From Bryobacterales bacterium (lineage in GTDB: Bacteria; Acidobacteriota; Terriglobia; Bryobacterales; Bryobacteraceae), in the NCBI GenBank assembly GCA_020846745.1, contig JADLDI010000114.1, positions 1-64,000 of the forward strand: a stretch of DNA of 64,000 nucleotides, in the 5' to 3' direction. Below the pieces are notes generated by a model that saw only the letters and a program-made list of their open reading frames with translations, made no database searches and was not told the origin of the DNA. Position 1 is the stretch's first letter. Each line of letters opens with the position of its first letter. The position numbers and the translations under genes were made by a program. Below are positions 17,382 to 26,945 of this stretch, one piece after another.

Positions 17382-17987
17382 TTACTTCGCTTGCGTTAAG
17401 ATTGCGAATCCGTCAGGTACTCGAAGCTGCCCAGGGTCAGACAAGACTCCGACTTGAACACCGCTTAGTTCCTGCCGGATCTCCAGCCAAGTTCCGTCTT
17501 CTTCGACGAGATCGAATTCGCGCCGCACCACCAGATCATTACCAACGTCGATCCATTTATACCCGTTTCGTACTCGATTCCCTTCTATGGGCACTGCCAC
17601 GAGATCCGTCGTTCCGGCTCTCCGGCTCGCAATCACGCGAAGCGGCGCCGAACGATACGACATAAACTTGAATTGGCCGACTTCGGTCGCCTCTCGCGCC
17701 CGGTACATTAGACGGTAAACCATTCCGGACACCACATCCCGCAAAATCCCGACCTCTGTGGTTCCTTTTCCGGTCGTGACAGTCACACGCTCCAGATCCG
17801 ATCCGTTGCGGTCCCGTTGATATATCCCTTCCGACCGGCTCACTTCCCGGCATTCCTTACCGCCCGTGCTTTGTTGGCACAAGCTTTCGGTTTTGATGAA
17901 CTTCGCGCTAATTGGCGTAATTTGAGCCCAACCCGGCACGCCCACCGACCAAATAGAGCAAATTAGAACCGGCAATCTTACTAACAT
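17382..17987 (-). CDS. Exported protein of unknown function
   Basis: About 201 residues from the ATG at 17987, which opens a signal peptide (MLVRLPVLICSIWSVGVPGWAQ); the frame extends 13 codons further without signal-peptide character. The mature part is mostly beta (TVTTGKGTTEVGILRDVVSG, YKWIDVGNDLVVRREFDLVE) and looks like a small periplasmic or cell-surface domain. It carries two early cysteines (LCQQSTGGKEC) that could form a disulfide. No known family recognised. Its start is 16 bp after the stop of the cysteine-rich mini-protein gene, so the two form an operon and may act together outside the cytoplasm. Confidence 0.7.
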   Translation of the reverse strand: MLVRLPVLICSIWSVGVPGWAQITPISAKFIKTESLCQQSTGGKECREVSRSEGIYQRDRNGSDLERVTVTTGKGTTEVGILRDVVSGMVYRLMYRAREATEVGQFKFMSYRSAPLRVIASRRAGTTDLVAVPIEGNRVRNGYKWIDVGNDLVVRREFDLVEEDGTWLEIRQELSGVQVGVLSDPGQLRVPDGFAILTQAK

Positions 17988-18003
17988 GTTGGCCTCCCCC
18001 CAC

Positions 18004-18261
18004 CTATGCGCACTGGCAACAGTCAATTTGGGAGCAGGTACTGATATACTCAGTGCCGTCCCAACAACCGGTTACGTAGTTAACTCGCCCACAGACAGGA
18101 CATTGGGGCTTCGCTGAACAGAATAGGTATCTATATGCACAGCCGCCCCGGGACTCGCAGAGCTCGTTACAGGACAAGTAGGTGCATTCGGCATACACGC
18201 TCAGCGGGCTACTAACGGTAATAATTAAGCCCGCTAGAGCCGAGAGAATCCGTTGAATCAT
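18004..18261 (-). CDS. Secreted cysteine-rich mini-protein
   Basis: 85 residues: a signal peptide (MIQRILSALAGLIITVSSPLSVYA) followed by a ~61-residue mature part with 12 cysteines (ECTYLSCNELC ... FCSAKPQCPVCG ... SQIDCCQCA). An even, high cysteine count after a signal peptide suggests a disulfide-knotted extracellular peptide. CPVCG and CCQC could instead bind metal. I recognise no family. It is first in a two-gene operon with the exported protein downstream. Possible roles include toxin, inhibitor or adhesion peptide; none is shown by the sequence. Confidence 0.7.
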   Translation of the reverse strand: MIQRILSALAGLIITVSSPLSVYAECTYLSCNELCESRGGCAYRYLFCSAKPQCPVCGRVNYVTGCWDGTEYISTCSQIDCCQCA

Positions 18262-18527
18262 GGTCTTCTCCAGATCTACTAACGTTTGCCTAGAACAGGT
18301 CGCCGTACCAGTTCGACTACAAAACTAATGGAATATTAATGCGAGATAGGTGGGACGTCAATACCAAAAAATTCAACAACGACGAGCAATTTAAAAAAGA
18401 TCATTCAGAGGAGCTACCTGGTGAATTCCGCCAACACCCAGATTGTCCGTAGTCTACCAACACGAGTTGTCACGCGACGTGGCCATGACCACCGCAAATC
18501 CGCGTTATAGTGTCCATACCTTCCCCC

Positions 18528-20054
18528 ATGACACGCCGCGAATTCCTTGCCACTCCCGCCGCTGCCGCACTCGCCGCACCTGCTCCCGCCCCCAAAGAGC
18601 GCCGCCTCGCCCTTAATGAGGACAACTCCCATTTCTTCACCAGCCGCGCCGGCAAACCGCTCGACCGCGAAACCGTCGCCGCCTGGGTTGACCAGTACGC
18701 CAACACTCAGATCCGCGAACTCTTCCTCTGCCCCAACTCCATGCGCGTCTCCTACGACTCGAAAGTCTGGGACCCCATCTGGCGCAATTACGACCCCACC
18801 GGTCCCGACGACCAGCCGCTCCTCGCTTCCCTCACGCCCGAAGGCCGAACCTCCGCCCGCCGCTGGATTCACACCGCCTGGGACCTCTCCCATCGCGGCA
18901 TTGATGTCTACTCCACGTGGATCGCACGGTGTAGAAAACAGGGTCTGTCCCCGATTCTTTCAGTACGAATGAACGATATCCACAATGTCGATGATGAGAA
19001 GGCTTATATTCACTCGGAGTTCTGGCGCAACAATCCACAGTTCCGCCGCGTGCCCTACCGCTTTGCGTCCTGGTTCGACCGTGCCTTCGACTACTCCCAT
19101 GGCGAAGTGAGGGAATACCACCGCAAGCTGATCGCCGAGTTACTCGACCGCTACGACGCGGACGGCATCGAACTCGACTGGATGCGCTTCGGCCTACACT
19201 TCCGCCCCGGCCGCGAACAAGCCGGAGCCGCCCTGCTCACACAGTGGGTCCGCGACCTGCGCCAACTTACCCGAAAAGCCGAGCAGCGCCGCGGCCATCG
19301 CATCCAACTCCTCGCCCGCGTCGCCTCCCGGCCCGATACCAGCCGCCGCATCGGCATCGACGCCGTCACCTGGGCCCGCCAGTCCCTCATCGACGGCATC
19401 ACCATTTCGCCCTTCTTCCAGACCATCGAAACCGACATGCCCGTCGAAACCTGGCGCGAACTCGTTCCTGTCCCCGTTTCCGCCGCTATCGAACTGAACG
19501 TCCGCCCCTACCCCGACTACAAACCCATCCAGACCAACTCGCTCGAAACGGTCCGGGGCGCCGCCGCCAGTTTCCTCGATCGCGGCGCCCACCGCGTCTA
19601 CCTCTTCAACTACATGGATTCCGAAACCGCGATGGCCGACCTTGGCGATTACCCCACCGTCCTCCGCGAATGCGGCTCCCTCGCGACCCTGGCCGGGAAA
19701 CCCCGCCGCCATATCCTCACATACGCCGATACGTGGGCCCCCGGCGAGACACGCCTCAAACCCCTCCCCGCCGACACGGCCGCCAACCGCTGGCTCGAAT
19801 TCCGCCTCCCCACCGGACCTGCCGCTCAATCCGCCCAGGTCCGCGTAGCGGTCGAAGGAGCCGAATTCGCCGAAGTCCGGCTGAACGGCGACCTTTGCAC
19901 GCCTGCCGGACCCGTCGAAGTGAAAGCTCCCAAACCAACCCAGCCGTTCCTAGCCTTCACCGCCCCGAACGGCACCCTCCGCGGCGACAACGTCATCGAA
20001 CTCCTCGCACGCAACTCCGGCCGCATTCACTGGGTGGAGATCGGAATCGGCTGA
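18528..20054 (+). CDS. Tat-exported glycoside-hydrolase-like TIM-barrel protein
   Basis: About 508 residues from the ATG at 18528 (MTRREFLATPAAAALAAP), a twin-arginine signal; a GTG six codons upstream is also possible. The central part is TIM-barrel-like, with the sequence YDADGIELDWMRFG typical of glycosidase strand 4 and FNYMDSETAMADLG near the end of the barrel. The C-terminal ~110 residues look like a beta-sandwich module (VRVAVEGAEFAEVRLNGDL). It fits the loosely defined 'hypothetical glycosyl hydrolase' (GHL/GH10-like) group; substrate unknown. A dispersed repeat motif (18935-18956) lies in frame at about residues 136-143 (RKQGLSPI). It heads a run of three exported hydrolase genes. 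Confidence 0.75.
   Translation: MTRREFLATPAAAALAAPAPAPKERRLALNEDNSHFFTSRAGKPLDRETVAAWVDQYANTQIRELFLCPNSMRVSYDSKVWDPIWRNYDPTGPDDQPLLASLTPEGRTSARRWIHTAWDLSHRGIDVYSTWIARCRKQGLSPILSVRMNDIHNVDDEKAYIHSEFWRNNPQFRRVPYRFASWFDRAFDYSHGEVREYHRKLIAELLDRYDADGIELDWMRFGLHFRPGREQAGAALLTQWVRDLRQLTRKAEQRRGHRIQLLARVASRPDTSRRIGIDAVTWARQSLIDGITISPFFQTIETDMPVETWRELVPVPVSAAIELNVRPYPDYKPIQTNSLETVRGAAASFLDRGAHRVYLFNYMDSETAMADLGDYPTVLRECGSLATLAGKPRRHILTYADTWAPGETRLKPLPADTAANRWLEFRLPTGPAAQSAQVRVAVEGAEFAEVRLNGDLCTPAGPVEVKAPKPTQPFLAFTAPNGTLRGDNVIELLARNSGRIHWVEIGIG
18935..18956 (+). repeat. Dispersed REP-like motif inside a coding sequence
   Basis: AAACAGGGTCTGTCCCCGAT matches the core of the copies at 1606, 3212, 7071 and (inverse) 15752. 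Here it lies within the glycosidase-like gene without breaking the frame. Confidence 0.6.
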
Positions 20055-20190
20055 CCGCCGTCAGCGCGCGCAACCCGGCCGAATCGCACCGGCGGCTCGA
20101 TCCTGCTCGGCCCGGACGACAGCCCGCACGCAATTTACTGCTTACAACAATTCCCCCCTACAGCAACGGCCCGTGATAGCATCGAACGCG

Positions 20191-21483
20191 ATGCAACGCC
20201 GGCACTTCCTCACATCTCCTTTGGGTGCACTCCTTGCGAGCCCCGCCGCGGCACAAGAGTTGGCCAGTCCGAACGAAGTGGTGCAGAAGGCCCGCGAAGG
20301 CGCACTCGGTGTGCTGAAACCGTCTAAGAAGGATCTGGAACACGGGCTGGAACTGCACCGCAACTCGCTGGTATTTGAATCGTACGGCTTTATGCCGCGC
20401 GCCGCGGCTGACGGCGCCGTATTGGCTCAATTGATTGATGCCGGAGCATCGGAGGCGGAGTATCAGGACGCTTACGAAGATCAAACGATGACCCGCTACG
20501 TCACCGAAGCCGCGGAGCGCAAGGAGTATCTGGATGCCTGGCGCACTTCGGGCGTCACCTGCATCTTCCAAAATTCGGGCGAGGAAGGGTCAGACCCGCG
20601 ACGGCTGCTTAAGCGCCTGGCGCGGTACACCTACACAACACACTTCTTGCGGGACCACGTCTCACAAGCCGTCGAGCCCGCGGATATCGAAGCTGCGAAA
20701 AAGGCGGGCCGACACTGCGTGTACATGACGACCAACGGCGTCCCCATTCCCGGCGCATGGACCAACGTCAACGAAGAACTCACCTATATCCGCATCTTCT
20801 TTGAGATGGGGGTCCGCATGATGCACCTTACCTACAATCGCCGCAACATGATCGGCGACGGTTGCGGTGAACCTGCAAACGCGGGGCTATCGGACTTTGG
20901 GCGAGCTGCCGTCGCCGAAATGAACCGGCTCGGCGTGATCGTCGATATCGCGCACTCCGGTTGGCAGACTTCGCTTGAGGCGGCCAAGGCGTCAAAGAAA
21001 CCGATGGTGGCGAGCCACACCACCTGCACCGCGCTCCACCGGCACATCCGGTCGAAGCCGGACGAAGTGATTCGCGCGATTTGTGATACGGGTGGACTCG
21101 TGGGCATCTGCTCAATCCCCGGCTTCCTCGGCGGCGCCCGGAATATCGGCTCGATGCTCGATCACATCGATTACGTCATCAAAAAGTTCGGCGCCGATCA
21201 TGTCGCTATCGGAACCGACATCGCTTATTCGTCGCGCAACTCCGCCGGTGAAATGAAGAAGGTGCCGCGGCGGGCACGTGCGCGTATCCGTTGGGAAGCG
21301 CTTTGGCCCCCAGGAAGCTCGGGCGGCGAGCCGGACACAACGGGTTCACTCGCCTGGGTGAACTGGCCGCTGTTTACGGTCGGCATGGTGCAGCGCGGGC
21401 ATTCCGATACGGATATCCAAAAGGTACTCGGACTCAACATGCTGCGCGTCGCTCGCGGTAACTTTAATGGAATCGCTCTATGA
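20191..21483 (+). CDS. Membrane dipeptidase-like protein (peptidase M19), Tat-exported
   Basis: About 430 residues from the ATG at 20191, which gives a twin-arginine signal (MQRRHFLTSPLGALLASPAAAQ). M19 enzymes are zinc dipeptidases that cut dipeptides, including those with D-residues. Recognisable family blocks: GVRMMHLTYNRRNMIGDGC, GLSDFGRAAVAEMNRLGVIV, VDIAHSGW, VASHTTCTALHRHIRSKPDE and ADHVAIGTDIAYSS. The usual N-terminal HxD metal-binding motif is not evident; the matching position reads LVFESYGFMP, so this is a variant subfamily whose metal site may differ. The stop overlaps the start of the next gene (ATGA), so they are co-translated. Confidence 0.85.
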   Translation: MQRRHFLTSPLGALLASPAAAQELASPNEVVQKAREGALGVLKPSKKDLEHGLELHRNSLVFESYGFMPRAAADGAVLAQLIDAGASEAEYQDAYEDQTMTRYVTEAAERKEYLDAWRTSGVTCIFQNSGEEGSDPRRLLKRLARYTYTTHFLRDHVSQAVEPADIEAAKKAGRHCVYMTTNGVPIPGAWTNVNEELTYIRIFFEMGVRMMHLTYNRRNMIGDGCGEPANAGLSDFGRAAVAEMNRLGVIVDIAHSGWQTSLEAAKASKKPMVASHTTCTALHRHIRSKPDEVIRAICDTGGLVGICSIPGFLGGARNIGSMLDHIDYVIKKFGADHVAIGTDIAYSSRNSAGEMKKVPRRARARIRWEALWPPGSSGGEPDTTGSLAWVNWPLFTVGMVQRGHSDTDIQKVLGLNMLRVARGNFNGIAL

Positions 21484-22793
21484 AACTGTTGCTGTCTTTC
21501 GTTGTTGGTCTTACTTCCCTGCAAGCTGCCTGGCAGGCCGGCGTCGCCGCTGTCGATATTACTCCGCGGGAATCCATCTGGATGGCAGGCTATGCCGCCC
21601 GTACCAAGCCGTCCGAAGGCGTCCGCCAACCGATCTGGGCCAAAGCCCTCGCCCTTAGAGACGACTCGGGCCGCACCGCCGTGATCGTCACGCTTGACCT
21701 GGTGGGCATTCGCCGAACGATGGCCGAAGGCATCGCCGCCAATATCCAGCGCAAACACAACATTCCGCGCGAAGCCATCTGGTTCAACGCGTCGCACACG
21801 CATAGCGCTCCCTTGGTAGGCGTGAGTCCGAGTTACAACTTCGGTGAGTACTCTGAGAAGCAGGCGCCGGTAATTCAGCGCTACACCCTTGAAGTCGCCA
21901 CCAAAATTGAAGCGGTGATGGAGAAGGCGATCATCGCCATGGCGCCCGCCACTCTCCAGTTCCAGCAAGGCCTGGCCGGGTTCGCCGTCAACCGGCGCCG
22001 CGTCGGCCATCGCGAATATCCGGGACCGGTTGACCACGACGTTCCCGTGCTCGCCGTACGGTCCGCCGAAGGGCAACTGCGCGCGATTCTGTTCGGCTAT
22101 GCGTGCCACAACACCGTGCTCGGCGATTACATGATCAATGGCGACTATGCCGGTTACGCCCAGGCCGAACTGCAGCGCCGGTATCCGGGCGCAGTCGCCA
22201 TGTATGTGCAGGGCGCGGGCGCCGACTCGAACCCGCTGCCCCGGCGCAAGGTCGAACATGCCGAACGTTACGGGATGACTCTTGCCGATGCCGTCGATGA
22301 GGTCGTCGCCGGGCGGATGAGGGCGGTGGACTCGAAGCTCAAGATCGGCATGCAAATCGTGGACCTGAAGTGGGCTGGTCCGCGGACCAAGCCTGAACTC
22401 GAAGAGCGGCTGAAGAGCACCAACGAACGTACGCGCGGGCATGCACAGCGACTGCTGAAAGCGTTGGAGCGCGACGGGCAGGTGGCGGAAACGTATCCCT
22501 ATCCGATTCAGGCCTGGAAGTTCGGCGACCAGTTCACGGTGTTGACGCTGGCCGGGGAACTTACGGTCGACTACTCGCTACGATTCAAACGGCAGTACGG
22601 TCCGGATACGACGTGGGTAGCGGGCTATTCGAACGACGTGTTCGGGTACATTCCGTCCCTACGCGTCCTGAAGGAAGGCGGTTATGAGGGGGGAGAAGCG
22701 TTCCTGTTCGGTAGCCTGCCGGGTCCGTTTGCGGACGACGTGGAGGATCGGATTTCGGGCGGGGTGGAGAAGGCAATCGCGGGTTTGAAGTAG
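21480..22793 (+). CDS. Neutral/alkaline ceramidase-like secreted hydrolase
   Basis: 437 residues with a signal peptide (MKLLLSFVVGLTSLQAAWQA). The N-terminal half matches the neutral ceramidase N-terminal domain: GVAAVDITPRESIWMAGYAA, AVIVTLDLVGI, and FNASHTHSAP, which holds the His residues of the zinc site. A later block (FGYACHNTVLGDYMINGDYA) provides another expected His. It is shorter than classical ceramidases (~650-750 residues) and lacks their C-terminal immunoglobulin-like domain, as is common in Acidobacteria and Planctomycetes. The real substrate may be another amide or lipid. Translationally coupled to the dipeptidase-like gene. Confidence 0.85.
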   Translation: MKLLLSFVVGLTSLQAAWQAGVAAVDITPRESIWMAGYAARTKPSEGVRQPIWAKALALRDDSGRTAVIVTLDLVGIRRTMAEGIAANIQRKHNIPREAIWFNASHTHSAPLVGVSPSYNFGEYSEKQAPVIQRYTLEVATKIEAVMEKAIIAMAPATLQFQQGLAGFAVNRRRVGHREYPGPVDHDVPVLAVRSAEGQLRAILFGYACHNTVLGDYMINGDYAGYAQAELQRRYPGAVAMYVQGAGADSNPLPRRKVEHAERYGMTLADAVDEVVAGRMRAVDSKLKIGMQIVDLKWAGPRTKPELEERLKSTNERTRGHAQRLLKALERDGQVAETYPYPIQAWKFGDQFTVLTLAGELTVDYSLRFKRQYGPDTTWVAGYSNDVFGYIPSLRVLKEGGYEGGEAFLFGSLPGPFADDVEDRISGGVEKAIAGLK

Positions 22794-22812
22794 GTGTTGC
22801 CCGGGGGTTGGG

Positions 22813-23838
22813 TCAGGCGTCGAGGTAGTGCTGCTCGGATAGCTGGCGCAGCCGGGCGGCGGCGGATTCGGGGGTGATGTCGCGTTGGGGGCCGCCAAGC
22901 ATTTCGAAACCCACCATGAATTTGCGGACCGTGGCGGAGCGTAGCAGCGGCGGATAGAAGTGGGCGTGCATGTGAAAGTAGCGGTGGTCTGCGCCGTCGG
23001 TGGGGCGTTGGTGGAAGCCCATCGTGTAGGGGAACGACGTTTCGAACAGGTTGTCGTAGCGCGTGGTGAGGCGCTTCAGGATCTCGGCCAGCGCGGCGCG
23101 CTCATCGGCCGCGATCTCATCGAGTGCGGTGAAATGGCGGCGCGGGAGCACGATGGTTTCGAATGGCCAGACGGCCCAGAACGGCACCAGCGCCACAAAC
23201 TGGCGGTTCTCACAGACGATCCGCTCGCCTCGTTTTAGTTCCTCCTCCAAGTAGCGGCAGAGAAGACACTCGCTCGCCGCGCTCAGATTTGCCACTTCTT
23301 TTGCTAACTCGTTTGGAACCGATTCGGTGGACCAGATCTGGCAGTGCGGGTGGGGGTTCGATGCACCCATCATTTCTCCGCGATTTTCGAAGATCTGCAC
23401 GGCGTTGATGAAGGGCTGCGCAGCGAGGTCGCGGAATTGATCGACCCAGGTATCGACCACCGTCGTAATGGCGCCGGTATCCATGCGGGCGACGGTTAGC
23501 GAATGGTCGGGCGAGAAGCAGACGACGCGGCAGAGGCCACGCTCGGCGCGAGCAGCGAAGAGGCCTGCTTCGTTCGTTTCAAACGGCGGCGTGTCGGGCA
23601 GGAGGGCCGAGAAATCGTTGTCGAAGACGAAGGTGGAGGTGTAGGGCGGATTGTGCTTGCCGCCGGCGCGCTCGTTGCCGGGGCAGAGGTAACACTTAGG
23701 GTCGTAGTGAACGGCAGCCGGGCGCGGCTGCCGTTCGACCTGGCCTTGCCACGGGCGCTGGGTGCGATGGGGCGACACTAACACCCATTCGCCGGTGAGC
23801 GGATTCAAGCGGCGGTGCGGCTGCTCGCGCCAGTTCAC
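22813..23838 (-). CDS. galT: Galactose-1-phosphate uridylyltransferase
   Basis: 341 residues. Second enzyme of the Leloir pathway: exchanges UMP between UDP-glucose and galactose-1-phosphate. The catalytic HPH triad is at residues 163-165 (NPHPHCQIWS), zinc ligands are CYLC at 49-52, and the N-terminal LNPLTGEWVLVSPHR is typical. Length is normal. Its start overlaps the galK stop by 4 bases, so it is the last gene of the galactose operon. It converges on the ceramidase-like gene with a 19-bp gap. Confidence 0.96.
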   Translation of the reverse strand: MNWREQPHRRLNPLTGEWVLVSPHRTQRPWQGQVERQPRPAAVHYDPKCYLCPGNERAGGKHNPPYTSTFVFDNDFSALLPDTPPFETNEAGLFAARAERGLCRVVCFSPDHSLTVARMDTGAITTVVDTWVDQFRDLAAQPFINAVQIFENRGEMMGASNPHPHCQIWSTESVPNELAKEVANLSAASECLLCRYLEEELKRGERIVCENRQFVALVPFWAVWPFETIVLPRRHFTALDEIAADERAALAEILKRLTTRYDNLFETSFPYTMGFHQRPTDGADHRYFHMHAHFYPPLLRSATVRKFMVGFEMLGGPQRDITPESAAARLRQLSEQHYLDA

Positions 23839-24986
23839 GTTGGAAACACCTCAGTGGCGCCCTGGCTGGCGGCGGTGACGTAGATTTCGGGTGTGAGTCC
23901 GGTGCGCTCCTGGTAGCCTTTGGCGACCATCTGGTGGAAGCGTTCGACGGCATCGGTCTGCACCAGATTGATGGTGCAGCCGCCGAAACCGCCGCCGGTC
24001 ATACGCGCGCCATAGACACCCGATACCTGGCGAGCCAGTTCGACCATGACGTTCAGCTCCGGACAGGTGACCTCGTAGTCCTGGTCAAGGCTTGCGTGGG
24101 ATTCGTTCATCAGTTCACCGAAGACGGCGCAGTCGTGCGAGCGGAGCGCCTGGGCGGCTTCCTCAACGCGGGCATTTTCAGTGACCACGTGGCGGCAGCG
24201 GCGGAAGATGCGTTCGGGCAAGACCTTGCCACGGTCAGCGAATTCTTCGACGGTGATGTCGCGCAGGGCGCGAATGCCAAGGGTCTTGGCGCCTTCTTCG
24301 CAATCCGCACGGCGCTGGTTGTACTCGCCGCCGGCGAGTTCGTGCTTGACCATCGTGTTGCAGATGACCAGGGACACATTGGGCGGAAGAGGAAGTTCCT
24401 GATGGCCGAGCGAGCGGCAATCGAGCATCAGCGCGTGGCCCAGTGCGCCGAAACAACTGGCGAATTGATCCATTATGCCCGACCGGACACCGACGAACTG
24501 ATTCTCGGCGCGCTGGCAGGCGAGCGCAATTTGGATCGGCTCCATCGCGACACCTGCTATGGCCAGCAGAGCGTACGCCGCGGAGACCTCAATGGCGGCC
24601 GAAGAACTCAAGCCCGATCCCAACGGGACATCGCTATCGATCAGAAGGTTCGCGCCGCGGAGTTTGGCGCCGCCGTCGCGGAGGCTGTAGGCTGTCCCGG
24701 CAACATAGTCCGACCAACCGTCAACGGGCTTGGGCGCAGGATCGTCGAGGTCGAATTCGAAAGCCTGGTCCAGGGTCTTCGAATAGACGTGGACCTTCGA
24801 GTCGGTCCGGGCAGATACAGCGGCGATGGTCGAAAACTCGATTGCCGCGGGCATCACGAAGCCCTCGTTATAGTCGGTATGTTCACCGATCAGGTTGACG
24901 CGGCCGGGCGCGCGGAACAAGCGCGGCTCACCGGCGCCGGGCATGCGGCGCTTGAACCCGTTTCGAACTTCGGTGGCGTTGATCAT
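23835..24986 (-). CDS. galK: Galactokinase
   Basis: 383 residues from the ATG at 24986; the open frame runs 23 codons further upstream into the preceding gene without conservation. Phosphorylates galactose to galactose-1-phosphate in the cytoplasm. GHMP-family signatures are all visible: APGRVNLIGEHTDYNEGF (about 26-43), PLGSGLSSSAAIEV (ATP-binding motif 2), and GARMTGGGFGGCTINLV (motif 3). The start overlaps the stop of the 66-residue membrane protein gene (ATGA), and its own stop overlaps galT, so translation is coupled through the operon. Confidence 0.96.
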   Translation of the reverse strand: MINATEVRNGFKRRMPGAGEPRLFRAPGRVNLIGEHTDYNEGFVMPAAIEFSTIAAVSARTDSKVHVYSKTLDQAFEFDLDDPAPKPVDGWSDYVAGTAYSLRDGGAKLRGANLLIDSDVPLGSGLSSSAAIEVSAAYALLAIAGVAMEPIQIALACQRAENQFVGVRSGIMDQFASCFGALGHALMLDCRSLGHQELPLPPNVSLVICNTMVKHELAGGEYNQRRADCEEGAKTLGIRALRDITVEEFADRGKVLPERIFRRCRHVVTENARVEEAAQALRSHDCAVFGELMNESHASLDQDYEVTCPELNVMVELARQVSGVYGARMTGGGFGGCTINLVQTDAVERFHQMVAKGYQERTGLTPEIYVTAASQGATEVFPT

Positions 24987-25183
24987 GACCGCCGGCCCGC
25001 CCGTTGCGCGAGGGCGAGAAATATCGACCCGAAGACGATGAGGGCGATGCCCCAATAGAGATCGACATTCAATCCAAGCGAGCGCTGAAACTCTTCCGGG
25101 TTTGCGAACGCTCCGTAAGCCGCCAATTGCAGGCCTGTGAGCAGAAGTAACAACCCGATGGGTTTACGAATATCGAGGCCCAT
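24983..25183 (-). CDS. 66-residue two-helix membrane protein in the galactose operon
   Basis: 66 residues with two membrane helices (GLLLLLTGLQLAAYGAF and LYWGIALIVFGSIFLALA) joined by a short loop containing SLGLNVDL. The gene sits exactly between the sodium/sugar symporter gene (4-bp gap) and galK (4-base overlap), so it is certainly co-transcribed. I do not recall a named family. Position and size suggest an accessory or stabilising subunit of the symporter, which is inference. Confidence 0.75.
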   Translation of the reverse strand: MGLDIRKPIGLLLLLTGLQLAAYGAFANPEEFQRSLGLNVDLYWGIALIVFGSIFLALAQRAGRRS

Positions 25184-25187
25184 AGTT

Positions 25188-26900
<1,713 letters not shown>

Positions 26901-26945
26901 GGAACTCACAATCGTACCGCTACAGCGGAGCGCCGGGTCCGCTTA

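Noticed and set aside
18900..18975. Suspected frameshift in the glycosidase-like gene at the repeat motif
   Set aside because: The frame stays open and the protein sequence on both sides is continuous.
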